This document shows positions 16,841 to 25,527 of a DNA stretch of 41,988 nucleotides, one piece after another (the stretch's first letter is position 1; each line of letters starts with the position of its first letter). The position numbers and the translations under genes are program-made. This DNA comes from Peptoniphilus_A sp022767005. Lineage in GTDB: Bacteria; Bacillota; Clostridia; Tissierellales; Peptoniphilaceae. The stretch covers positions 1-41,988 of the forward strand of contig NZ_JBNPOJ010000015.1 in the NCBI RefSeq assembly GCF_050315115.1, read 5' to 3'. The notes under the pieces were generated by a model. The model was not told the DNA's origin. It did not search any database and worked only from the letters and a program-made list of their open reading frames with translations.

Positions 16841-18780
16841 ATGAAAGTGAAAATTGCCATAAGGATGATTTGGAAAAACAAGATAGTTAACTTATGGATG
16901 TTTATAGCTATGACCTTAATCTCAATGGCTCTAAGTGTAACATCAGCGTGGTATTTAGCTACAATAAACCCAAATGATGACTTGATTTTTCTACATTTGG
17001 TGGGCAAAAAAATAATCTTATACTTGGGGATATAGTGAATGGCTCTCAACTTCAACTTTTAATGATTTTATTTTTTGGTTTTCTTCTTTTATTAGGGACA
17101 ATTTATTTTTCAATAAAACAGGAAGATAAAGATTGGGCTCTTTTAAAACTCAATAGTCTAAATAATAAGGAAATTACTGGTATTCTTTTATTTAGGACTT
17201 TATTTTTAAATATTATAGCTTCAATTTTTGGAATATTTTTGTCTAGGTTTTTTATGGAGGCTTATGTAAAGTTTTTCTTTTATTTTATTTTTAAACCAGG
17301 ATATGATAGTCTCCTAAAGGTTAATCTAAGACCAGGATTACAATCTAGCGCAATAAGCTTAGTAGCTATTTTTATTATGGTTATTATAGCGAGTCTAACA
17401 GCGAGTATAAATATTATAAAAGCAAGACCTTTAGACCTATTTATTGAATCAAGGGAAATAACAACTCTTAGCAAGAAAAATATAATTCTAAGATCTATTA
17501 TTGGTTTGGCTTTATTTTTTGTTTTTTTATATTACACTTTAATTAAACCAGTAGAGACAGGGACTATAATAGATATTCAAGGAGTTGGAGTTTTAGCAGT
17601 AGCTCTTGTTATAGTTGTGTCCCCTTTATTGATTCCAAAGATTTCTAGTTTAATAACAAAAGTCTTAGTGTTAAAAAACTCAGCATTAGCTTCTTACGCT
17701 AGAGGTCAAGTTCTAATGAATGCACAAAAAAATCTCTCAGTGGCTATACCCATTCTTTTGGCAATCATAATACCTTCGATATTTGCCCTTTTTTCAGAGG
17801 CAAGTGTAGTAAGGATGAATAGAGAGTATAATGCTCAAAATAAAAAAATGGGAGAAGGAATATACGCCATTATAAATCCAACTAGCATAAATGCCAATAT
17901 TCAAGAAAAGCTATTAGAGATTAAGGGGACACAAGATTTAATAATTACAAATACTTTAAGCTATTATGATGCAGCAGAAGATGATCATTATGTAGGAGTG
18001 AATTACATTAATGATAAGAGTCTTATGGTTAATTTAGATCTCGAGGCAGGAAGTATAGATAATATATCTAAAAACAAGATTGGTGCAAGTAATGATTATG
18101 AACTTGGAGATGAAATAAAAATAACTTATTATAATGGAGAAGAGAAAACATATGAGGTAGTAGCAATTTTTGGATCCGTACCTTATCTGTTATTACCAAA
18201 AATATATCTCGACTACAATTCTAATGATTTTTTGCCAGGACTTGAAAAGATAGATAATAAGATATATATAAATAACTCAAGCCTTGGAAAAGATGAATTA
18301 GAAAAGGAAATTGTAAAAATTTTACCTAATTCAAAAATTTTAACAGGTTCAGAAGATGTAAATGAATACTTGAAAAATTTTTCTAATCACGAATTTACAA
18401 CAATAAAATTTCTTTATTTTCCTTGTATGATTTTAGCATTGGTAATTATTGCTCAAAACATAATATCTTTAATATCTTTTAAAGAAGATGATTTCAAATT
18501 ATTATTTAGGCTGGGTTTTACTAGAAGGGAAATAATTTTAGAAAATTTGGTAGAAATCTTGGCTATTATTCTTTCTGCCAATATTATGATAATTATGGTA
18601 CTTTCTATAATGTTGATTAAATTTATTAAGGAATTTAGTATGAATGAAATAACCATAGGTGCAAATCTACCAATTAAAGTGAGTCTATACCTAAATATAT
18701 TCTTCATTTTGATATGCATTGTTATCACTACTATAGTTTGTCTGTTGAAAACAGAAAGAAATAAAATGTTGGATAGATAA
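16841..18780 (+). pseudogene. FtsX/BceB-type permease split by a one-base frameshift
   Basis: The first frame (16841-17035) encodes the first membrane helix and then runs out of frame; the second (from GTG 17035 to 18780, 581 residues) carries the rest. Adding one T to the run at 16986-16990 joins them seamlessly as NPNDDLIFSTFGGQKNN, giving about 646 residues, the normal BceB length. The restored protein has about ten helices, with an external domain of about 180 residues between helices 7 and 8, the BceB layout. The break may be a real mutation, a switchable homopolymer, or a sequencing error. The second frame alone might still be translated but would lack helix 1. Confidence 0.7.
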
Positions 18781-18860
18781 ATATAAATTAAGGATTAGTG
18801 GTTATATTTTCTTTTCTTGGAAGTAGAAAATTTGTAAAAAGTGATTTATAAAATTTTATT

Positions 18861-18912
18861 GGGATATATGTAATCGATAATAAGTCGATACATGTATCCC
18901 TTTTTTATTTTT
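18861..18912 (+). terminator. Strong rho-independent terminator after the exporter genes
   Basis: GGGATATATGTAATCGA and TCGATACATGTATCCC (18861-18877, 18885-18900) form a stem of about 15 pairs with one bulge, followed by TTTTTTATTTTT. It isolates the fatty-acid operon from the genes upstream. Confidence 0.85.
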
Positions 18913-18963
18913 AAAACATTTAAAATTTAACATAAAAAAAATTACATAAAAAATTTTAAATAA

Positions 18964-18992
18964 TTGACAAAGTATAAGGAATGATATAAAAT
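18964..18992 (+). promoter_or_regulatory. Promoter of the fatty-acid synthesis operon
   Basis: A perfect -35 TTGACA (18964-18969), 17 bases and TAAAAT (18987-18992). It is followed at 18993-19018 by an imperfect inverted repeat (AATTAAGTAAAA / TTTTTTAACTAATT) lying over the likely start point, which could be the binding site of the MarR regulator encoded at 28790. The site does not match the streptococcal FabT box closely. Confidence 0.65.
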
Positions 18993-19029
18993 AATTAAGT
19001 AAAATTTTTTAACTAATTGGAGGAAGAAA

Positions 19030-19251
19030 ATGAATTTAGAAAATTTAAAAGATATTATTGCTAGTAATTTTGGAATTAACAAGGATGAAATTAAGATGGA
19101 GTCAAATTTACGAGATGATCTTGGACTAGATTCTCTTGATGCAGTTGAATTGACTATGGCGATAGAAGAGGAAACAGGAAAGGAAATTCCTGATGATGTA
19201 TTTGAAAAAATTGTAACCATAGAAGATCTAATTCAATATTTGGATAAATAA
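19030..19251 (+). CDS. acpP: Acyl carrier protein
   Basis: A 73-residue acidic protein with the phosphopantetheine attachment motif DLGLDSLDAVEL; Ser35 carries the prosthetic group. It holds growing acyl chains as thioesters for all enzymes encoded downstream. It is first in the operon, after TTGGAGGAAG, 8 bases before the ATG, which fits the high level of ACP a cell needs. The length is normal for the family. accB starts 1 base after the stop. The phosphopantetheinyl transferase (acpS) is not in this window. Confidence 0.95.
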   Translation: MNLENLKDIIASNFGINKDEIKMESNLRDDLGLDSLDAVELTMAIEEETGKEIPDDVFEKIVTIEDLIQYLDK

Positions 19252-19252
19252 A

Positions 19253-19723
19253 ATGGAAAAATATTTAGAGGTTACGGAAAAACTCATTAAGTCTTTGGAA
19301 GATTCTTCGCTTAATGTTCTTGAGTTTAAATTAGATAATTTTTCTTTAAAAATTGGAAAGAGTCCTTTTTATGAAAATAACTCACAAGTAATGGATCAAC
19401 AAAACAAGAAAAATATTGAATCTAAGAATTTAATAATTGATAAAAAAATTGAAAATAAAGATGAATTAAAAGAAGAAACAAATATAAAGGTTTTAAAGGC
19501 TCCAGTTCTTGGAGTTTTTTACTCCTCTAAAGGTCCAAATGAAGATCCTTTTGTAAAAATTGGAGATAAAGTAAAAAAGGGAAGTACTTTGTGTATTATT
19601 GAGGCGATGAAGATGATGAATGAAATAAAAGCTCCTTATGATTGCAAGATTGTTGATTGCCTTGTATCCAATGAAGACTTTGTTGAATATGATGCTGAAA
19701 TCTTTAAGTTGGAGCAATTATGA
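19253..19723 (+). CDS. accB: Biotin carboxyl carrier protein of acetyl-CoA carboxylase
   Basis: A 156-residue protein with a variable N-terminal helical part, a charged linker of about 40 residues rich in Lys, Glu and Asn, and a C-terminal biotinyl domain. The biotin attachment motif EAMKMMNEI is present with Lys120. The domain begins near LKAPVLGVFYSS, the family entry motif. It shuttles CO2 from AccC to the AccAD transferase. The stop overlaps accC by 4 bases. Confidence 0.95.
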   Translation: MEKYLEVTEKLIKSLEDSSLNVLEFKLDNFSLKIGKSPFYENNSQVMDQQNKKNIESKNLIIDKKIENKDELKEETNIKVLKAPVLGVFYSSKGPNEDPFVKIGDKVKKGSTLCIIEAMKMMNEIKAPYDCKIVDCLVSNEDFVEYDAEIFKLEQL

Positions 19724-21108
19724 TAAAAAAAGTTTTGATTGCAAATCGTGGCGAGTGTGCACTTTCTATTTTAAGAAGTGCTAGGGAATTAGGGATTGAA
19801 ACTCTAGTTATTTATTCAAAAGCTGATGCAAATCAATCTTATATTTATTTAGCCGACGAGGCAATATGTATAGGAGATAAGTTCTCAAAGGATACTTATC
19901 TAAATATGGATGCCATTATAACTTGTGCTAAAGAAAAAAAATGTGATGCAATTCATCCAGGGTATGGATTTCTATCAGAATCTCACGAATTTGCTAAAAA
20001 AGTTACTGATGAAGGGATTATATTTATAGGACCAGATCCCGATGTAATAGAGTTAATGGGCGACAAAATTCAAGCTAAAAAACTTATGGAAAAGATTGGA
20101 GTACCTGTCGCAAAGGGAATTCCTATTGACAAGCAAAGAGATGAAGAAATTTTAAAAATTTGTGAAGATATTGGCTACCCAATTCTCCTGAAAGCTAGAA
20201 GTGGCGGAGGAGGAAAGGGAATGAGGAGAGTTGATTCTAAAGAAGAAATTTTTCATTCTATAAATTTAGCTAAGGCTGAAGCAAAGGCATCTTTTGGTGA
20301 TGAAAAAATATTTATTGAAAAATTAATTGAACAACCAAGGCATATTGAAGTTCAAATTTTATCTGATGGAGATAAAGCTATACATTTGTTTGAAAGAGAA
20401 TGTAGTTTGCAAAGAAACAACCAAAAACTTTTAGAAGAAGCTCCTTGTAATTTTATATCAGAGAAATTAAAAGAAAAGCTTTATAAAGCAAGTCTCGATT
20501 GTGTGAAAGCTACAAAATACACTGGTGCAGGAACTATTGAATTTTTAGTTGACAATGAGGAGAACTTTTACTTTTGCGAAATGAATACAAGACTTCAAGT
20601 GGAGCATGCAGTAACGGAGATGATCACTGGCATTGACATAATCAAGGAACAATTTAAAATTGCATCTGGTATTGGTCTTTTAATAAATCAAGAAGATGTA
20701 AAATGCTCTGGTCATTCAATTGAAGTTAGAATAAATTCAGTTGATCCATTAAATAATTTTATGCCATCAAGTGGAAGAATAGATTTTCTTTTTACTCCTG
20801 GTGGTATGGATACTAGATTTGATTCAGCTATTTATAAAGGATTTGATGTTCCTATTTTTTATGATTCTATGATAGGAAAAATAATCGTAAAAGATAATAA
20901 AAGGCTAAATGCAATAAAAAAACTTAGAAGATCTATTGAAGAAACAATGATTGAAGGAATAAAGACAAATCTAGGATTTATGTATGCACTTTTATTTGAT
21001 GTAGATTTTTTAAAAGGCAGAATTCATACAAATTATATTAAAGACAAGGAAGAATACTTAATAAATAAGATGAAAGAGGTAGCTAAAAATGTCCATGAAA
21101 GATCTTAA
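19720..21108 (+). CDS. accC: Biotin carboxylase subunit of acetyl-CoA carboxylase
   Basis: A 462-residue ATP-grasp enzyme that carboxylates biotin on AccB using bicarbonate and ATP. It shows the N-terminal KVLIANRGECALSILRSARE motif, the ATP-grasp glycine loop KARSGGGGKGMR, the HIEVQIL strand, FERECSLQRNNQKLLEEAP and the active-site region EMNTRLQVEHAVTEMITGID. All are canonical and the length is typical. It overlaps accB by 4 bases and accD by about 20, so the four carboxylase genes are translationally coupled. Confidence 0.95.
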   Translation: MIKKVLIANRGECALSILRSARELGIETLVIYSKADANQSYIYLADEAICIGDKFSKDTYLNMDAIITCAKEKKCDAIHPGYGFLSESHEFAKKVTDEGIIFIGPDPDVIELMGDKIQAKKLMEKIGVPVAKGIPIDKQRDEEILKICEDIGYPILLKARSGGGGKGMRRVDSKEEIFHSINLAKAEAKASFGDEKIFIEKLIEQPRHIEVQILSDGDKAIHLFERECSLQRNNQKLLEEAPCNFISEKLKEKLYKASLDCVKATKYTGAGTIEFLVDNEENFYFCEMNTRLQVEHAVTEMITGIDIIKEQFKIASGIGLLINQEDVKCSGHSIEVRINSVDPLNNFMPSSGRIDFLFTPGGMDTRFDSAIYKGFDVPIFYDSMIGKIIVKDNKRLNAIKKLRRSIEETMIEGIKTNLGFMYALLFDVDFLKGRIHTNYIKDKEEYLINKMKEVAKNVHERS

Positions 21109-21949
21109 AAATAGAAAAACTTTGCTTGGTACAATAAAAAATCTTAGCAAACTTGCAAAGGATTTTTCATTAAAGAAAAATAGTGAAAAGATCTTGGTTT
21201 GTAAAAAATGTGGAAGAGCAAATAGATTAGAAGATTTAAAAAAAGATTTATTTGTTTGTCCACATTGCTCTTCATATTTTCCGTTAACTGGGATAGATAG
21301 GTTTGATATGCTCATGGATAAGGGATATAAAGTAATTGATTATAATTCAAAAAAAATAAACCCTATAAGTTTTCCAAATTATAGAAATGAGGAAGAGGAT
21401 AAAAAATCTGAAGCAGTTAAAATAGCAAGGGGTAAAATTTTAGGGAATCCAGTTTTAGTAGCTTCGTTAATTGACACTTATATGTTAGGAAGTCTTGGAA
21501 CTTATGTTGGTGAAGAAATCACAAGTATGATAGAAGAAGCAGAAAGGAAAAAACTTCCTATTGTAATTATTTCATTAAGTGGTGGAGCCAGAATGCAGGA
21601 GGGGATTTTTTCTCTTATGCAAATGGCAAAGATTAGTTCAGCTATTTATTCCTTTGGAGAAAAGGGAGGACTTTACATAAGTCTTTTAACTAATCCTACT
21701 ATGGGAGGAGTTAGTGCTAGTTTTGCTGCTCAAGGTGATTACAATATAGGAGAGCCGGGTGCTTTAATAGGATTTGCTGGTCAAAGAGTAATAAAAGAAA
21801 CTCTTCGCGAAAAGATTCCAGAAAATTTTCAAAAGGCAGAAAATCTCGAAAATTTTGGATTTCTTGACATGATTGTAGAAAGAAAAAATCAAAGAGAAAT
21901 GATTGGAAAAATTTTGAGGATGCATAGGAGGAAATATGGACGCTTATGA
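21089..21949 (+). CDS. accD: Acetyl-CoA carboxylase carboxyltransferase beta subunit
   Basis: A 286-residue crotonase-fold subunit. Near the N-terminus it carries the zinc ribbon Cys38-x2-Cys41 ... Cys57-x2-Cys60 typical of bacterial AccD. The core includes SLIDTYMLGSLGTYVGEEI, SGGARMQEGIFSLMQMAKIS, which forms an oxyanion hole, and NPTMGGVSASFA. With AccA it moves the carboxyl group from biotin to acetyl-CoA, making malonyl-CoA. An ATG two codons downstream (21095) is an alternative start; AGAGGT precedes both. accA overlaps by 14 bases. Confidence 0.95.
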   Translation: MSMKDLKNRKTLLGTIKNLSKLAKDFSLKKNSEKILVCKKCGRANRLEDLKKDLFVCPHCSSYFPLTGIDRFDMLMDKGYKVIDYNSKKINPISFPNYRNEEEDKKSEAVKIARGKILGNPVLVASLIDTYMLGSLGTYVGEEITSMIEEAERKKLPIVIISLSGGARMQEGIFSLMQMAKISSAIYSFGEKGGLYISLLTNPTMGGVSASFAAQGDYNIGEPGALIGFAGQRVIKETLREKIPENFQKAENLENFGFLDMIVERKNQREMIGKILRMHRRKYGRL

Positions 21950-22712
21950 GAGAGTTATAAATGCAAGATCTAAAGATAGAAGTGTATCTAAAGAAATTAT
22001 AGAGGATTTATTCGAAGATTTTTATTATGTAAAGGGAGATAGGGCTTTTGGAGACGCCAAATCAATAATAGGTGGAGTAGGAGAGCTTGATGATTATACA
22101 ATAACTTTTATAGGCATACAAAAAGGTCGCAGCATGGAAGAAGCAATAGAAACAAATTTTGGAATGCCAGAACCTCATGCATATAGAAAAGCTATAAGGC
22201 TGATGAAATCAGCCGAAAAGTTTAAAAGACCAGTTATTACATTTATAGATACACCTGGTGCATATCCCGGAGTTAAAGCAGAGGAAATGGGACAACATCA
22301 ACTTATTGCTGATTGTCTTATTACAATGGCTGGATTAAAAGTTCCTAGTCTTGCATTTATAATTGGTGAAGGTGGCTCAGGAGGAGCTTTAGCTCTTGCT
22401 CTTGCAAATAAAATTTATATGGGAGAAGGAGCAGTTTTTTCAATTTTGTCGCCTGAAGGTTTCTCGTCAATTTTATATAAAAGTAAATCTAGGGCAAGGG
22501 AGTCCTCTGAACTAATGCGACTAACTTCACACGACTTACTTGAAGATGGAATTATTAATGGTATTGTAAAGGAAAATAAGAATAAAACTTCAATTTTAGA
22601 TTTAAAGAGGATTATTGTTGAAGATTTGAAATATTATTCAAAATTTTCTTCAAAGGAAATTGTTAGAGATAGACATAATAAGTTTAGAAAGATAGGTGTT
22701 AAGTGGGTTTAA
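21936..22712 (+). CDS. accA: Acetyl-CoA carboxylase carboxyltransferase alpha subunit
   Basis: A 258-residue subunit, the short form common in Firmicutes that lacks the long N-terminal helical extension of the enterobacterial protein. Recognisable blocks are GDRAFGDAKSIIGG, NFGMPEPHAYRKAIRLMKSA, FIDTPGAYPGVKAEEMGQ and IGEGGSGGALALALANKIYM, the acyl-CoA pocket. The ATG follows AGGAGGAAAT within the end of accD. fabH starts within its last codons. Confidence 0.95.
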   Translation: MDAYERVINARSKDRSVSKEIIEDLFEDFYYVKGDRAFGDAKSIIGGVGELDDYTITFIGIQKGRSMEEAIETNFGMPEPHAYRKAIRLMKSAEKFKRPVITFIDTPGAYPGVKAEEMGQHQLIADCLITMAGLKVPSLAFIIGEGGSGGALALALANKIYMGEGAVFSILSPEGFSSILYKSKSRARESSELMRLTSHDLLEDGIINGIVKENKNKTSILDLKRIIVEDLKYYSKFSSKEIVRDRHNKFRKIGVKWV

Positions 22713-23596
22713 AAATCTTAGAAGCTCATAAATTTGATATAGAAAAATTTATAGAAAATAAATATTTTGAACAAAATCTAGATACAAGTTCAGAATGGAT
22801 TGAAAAAAGAACAGGAATTTTTACTAGACAATTTTCAGATTATGGAACTGATGTAATGGCATTAAATTTAACAAAGAAATTTAAAAATAATATGGAAAAT
22901 CTAGACTTAATAATTTGTGCATCTTTTTCTTCTAAAAAAAGAATGCCATCAATTTCAAATTTAGTGAGAGAAGAACTTAATAATAATCCACACTGCCTTT
23001 GCTTAGACATTAATCTTGCATGTAGTGGATTTGTAGCAGCTTTACTTATTGCAGAGTCCTATCTTTTAGAAGGAAGAAAGGCTTATATTTTTGCAAGTGA
23101 AAAAATATCTGACTTTTTGGATATGAATGATAGAAAGACTGCTATACTTTTTGGAGATGGCGCTGGCGGAGTCTTGGTAGAGAAAAATGATAAGTTGTGG
23201 GAAACAGATGTAGCATCCTTTCCAAATGAAAATTCATTGAATTTAGATGAAGACTCCATGATAACAATGGATGGAAAAAAAGTTTATAGATTTGCGATTG
23301 AAGAGGTTTTAAATTCTATAAAAAGACTTTTTAACAAGAATAATTTTTCAGGAAAAGATATTGATAAAATGATTTTGCATCAGGCTAACAAAAGAATAAT
23401 TGATCATGTGGTGGAAAAAATTGGAATGGATGGAAAAAATTGTCTTTCAAATTTACAAAAATATGGAAACACATCTGCTGCATCAATTCCTCTAGTCCTT
23501 GCAGAAAATTTTTCTTCGATAAAAAGTGGAGAAAAAATAATTTTATCTGGTTTCGGTGCAGGACTATCTGTTGTAAGTGTTTTGATGGAGTGGTGA
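22703..23596 (+). CDS. fabH: Beta-ketoacyl-ACP synthase III
   Basis: A 297-residue enzyme that starts each fatty acid by condensing an acyl-CoA primer with malonyl-ACP. The catalytic triad is visible: Cys107 in INLACSGF, His226 in LHQANKRI and Asn256 in YGNTSAASIP; the entry motif DTSSEWIEKRTGI and the glycine-rich end GFGAGLSVVSV are also present. It is about 20-25 residues shorter than most FabH proteins, mainly at the N-terminus and between residues 165 and 195. The start is a GTG overlapping accA by 10 bases; no upstream start would lengthen it sensibly. Confidence 0.9.
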   Translation: MGLKILEAHKFDIEKFIENKYFEQNLDTSSEWIEKRTGIFTRQFSDYGTDVMALNLTKKFKNNMENLDLIICASFSSKKRMPSISNLVREELNNNPHCLCLDINLACSGFVAALLIAESYLLEGRKAYIFASEKISDFLDMNDRKTAILFGDGAGGVLVEKNDKLWETDVASFPNENSLNLDEDSMITMDGKKVYRFAIEEVLNSIKRLFNKNNFSGKDIDKMILHQANKRIIDHVVEKIGMDGKNCLSNLQKYGNTSAASIPLVLAENFSSIKSGEKIILSGFGAGLSVVSVLMEW

Positions 23597-23597
23597 G

Positions 23598-24527
23598 ATG
23601 GATTTAAAAGAATTACTTGGTATAAAATATCCAATATTACAAGGCGGAATGGCACATATTGCAAAGGGTGAGTTTGCTGGAGCAGTTTCAAGTGCTGGTG
23701 GTTTAGGCATTATTGGATCTGGTGGAATGGATACTTATGCACTAAGGGAAAACATAAGAGCATTGAGGAAGGTAACAGATAATCCCTTTGGAGTAAATTT
23801 GATGATGCTTAGACCTGATATAGATGAGCTAGTCAAAGTGCTTATAGAAGAAGATGTAAAGATTATAACTGTTGGAGCAGGAACATACGAAAAATTTGCT
23901 GACAAATTTATAAGTAAAAATATTAAAGTCTTGCCAGTAGTATCATCTCCAATTCAAATAAAGAGATATGAAGCACTTGAACCTCTCGCATTTATAGCAG
24001 AAGGCTTAGAGGCTGGAGGACATATTGGTCAAATGACAACTATGACACTTATTCCTCAAGCTATAGCAGAGACTAAAAAACCTATTATAGCGGCAGGAGG
24101 TATAGCTTCAGGCAGAGAAGTTTTTGCAGCAGAAGTTTTAGGAGCAAGTGGAGTCCAAATTGGAACAGGGTTTTTATTCACAAAAGAATGTCCAGTTCAT
24201 GAAAATTATAAAAATATATTATTAAAATCAAATTCCTCCAAGGTAACTGTAATTGGCAATATAAATGGAATACCAATGAGAGTATTAAAAAATAAAATGA
24301 CAAGAGAATATCAAAAACTTGAAAGAAATAATTCTATTTTAGAACTTGAAAAATTCACTCTTGGCAGACTTAGGAAAGCTGTAATTGAAGGCGATGTAGA
24401 AAATGGATCTGTAATGACTGGCTTAACAGTAGGTTCCTTTAATTCAATAATATCTGTCAAAGAATATATTGAAAAGTTAATGAGTGAATATAAAGAGATA
24501 AAAAATGAGTATAAAAATAAAAAATAA
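23598..24527 (+). CDS. fabK: Enoyl-ACP reductase II, FMN-dependent
   Basis: A 309-residue flavoprotein that reduces trans-2-enoyl-ACP at the last step of each elongation cycle. It shows the FabK signs: N-terminal KYPILQGGMAHIAKGEFAGAVSSAGGLGIIG with its Gly-rich FMN loop, AEGLEAGGHIGQ with the family histidine, AAGGIASGREV and GASGVQIGTGFLFTKE. It has no C-terminal cysteine cluster, unlike the next gene. No FabI, FabL or FabV homologue is seen, so this is the main enoyl reductase. FabK enzymes are naturally insensitive to triclosan. Confidence 0.92.
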   Translation: MDLKELLGIKYPILQGGMAHIAKGEFAGAVSSAGGLGIIGSGGMDTYALRENIRALRKVTDNPFGVNLMMLRPDIDELVKVLIEEDVKIITVGAGTYEKFADKFISKNIKVLPVVSSPIQIKRYEALEPLAFIAEGLEAGGHIGQMTTMTLIPQAIAETKKPIIAAGGIASGREVFAAEVLGASGVQIGTGFLFTKECPVHENYKNILLKSNSSKVTVIGNINGIPMRVLKNKMTREYQKLERNNSILELEKFTLGRLRKAVIEGDVENGSVMTGLTVGSFNSIISVKEYIEKLMSEYKEIKNEYKNKK

Positions 24528-25527
24528 AAATATAGAAATACCAATTATTCAGGGAGCTATGGCAATTGGTATGTCAAGTAAAAGCTTAGTAGGAGCAGTA
24601 GCAAGTAGAGGTGGAATAGGCACTTTATCAATGGTAAATCCTGGCTATGCACAGGAAGATTTTTTGAAAAATCCCTTTGAGGCAAACAAGAGAGCCTTTA
24701 TAGAAGATTTAAAATTTGCAAGAGAAAAGTCCAAGGGAAGAGGTCTCATACTGACAAATTTAATGCATGTTGTAGAGAGATTTGATGAATATTTAGAGTT
24801 TTTAAACAGTACAAATGTTGATGGTGTAGTCGTAGGAGCAGGACTTCCCCTTGAATTGCCAAAATATATTTCAGAAGAAAAAATAATTGGTCCCATTGTA
24901 TCGTCAGCAAGAGCATTAAGAATTGTCATGAAAAAATGGGAGAAATACAAAAGAAAACCTGATTTAATTATTTTAGAAGGACCTAAAGCTGGTGGTCATC
25001 TAGGGTTCAAAAGAGAAGATTTAGACATAAATATTCTTGATGAGTTGCAAAAAATCATTAATTTAGGTGAAGAAATTCCAGTTTTTGTTGGAGGAGGCTT
25101 TGGTACTCCACAAGCTATGAAAGAAGCTTTAAAAATGGGAGCTAGTGGAGCTCAAATAGGAACAGGATTTTTGTTTACAGAAGAATCAGGTATGCCAAAA
25201 GCTGCAAAAGAAAAAATTTTAAGTGAAAAAAATAAGGGAAACCTTAAAAATGTAATACTGGAAAGTCCTGTCGGTTTACTAGCAAGAGGTATGGAAAACA
25301 ATCTTGTCAAACAAATGAAGTTGGAAAAAATTCCACCTAAGCATTGCTTTTCATGTATTAAAACTTGCAAAAGAAAAGATACAAATTATTGTATAAGCGA
25401 AGCTCTTATAAATGCTGTAAAAGGTGATATAAATAAAGGATTATTTTTTGCGGGAACTGATATCGAAAATATTGAAAAAGTTAGGTCTGTGGATGATTAT
25501 ATAGACTGGTTATTGGAGGAAAAATGA
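24505..25527 (+). CDS. FabX-like FMN/iron-sulphur flavoprotein (nitronate-monooxygenase family) in the fatty-acid operon
   Basis: A 340-residue flavoprotein overlapping fabK by 23 bases. It has the same FMN barrel motifs (PIIQGAMAIGMSS, LEGPKAGGHLGF, VGGGFGTPQAMKEAL, GASGAQIGTGFLFTEE) but adds a cysteine set Cys281-x2-Cys284-x3-Cys288-x7-Cys296, spaced like a [4Fe-4S] site. Automatic annotation would say nitronate monooxygenase. Helicobacter FabX, of this same family, has FMN and a [4Fe-4S] cluster and makes the double bond of unsaturated fatty acids by oxidising and isomerising an acyl-ACP. The operon lacks FabA, FabM, FabN and a desaturase. I infer a FabX-like role; a second enoyl reductase or another redox function are alternatives. 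Confidence 0.75.
   Translation: MSIKIKNKNIEIPIIQGAMAIGMSSKSLVGAVASRGGIGTLSMVNPGYAQEDFLKNPFEANKRAFIEDLKFAREKSKGRGLILTNLMHVVERFDEYLEFLNSTNVDGVVVGAGLPLELPKYISEEKIIGPIVSSARALRIVMKKWEKYKRKPDLIILEGPKAGGHLGFKREDLDINILDELQKIINLGEEIPVFVGGGFGTPQAMKEALKMGASGAQIGTGFLFTEESGMPKAAKEKILSEKNKGNLKNVILESPVGLLARGMENNLVKQMKLEKIPPKHCFSCIKTCKRKDTNYCISEALINAVKGDINKGLFFAGTDIENIEKVRSVDDYIDWLLEEK

Noticed and set aside
16841..17035. Independent small membrane protein of 64 residues
   Set aside because: Its first helix continues the BceB-like permease when one base is added, so it is the broken N-terminus, not a separate gene.
24505..25527. Annotation as nitronate monooxygenase
   Set aside because: The family name fits, but the operon and the four-cysteine cluster make a fatty-acid role more likely; I kept the name only as a family label.
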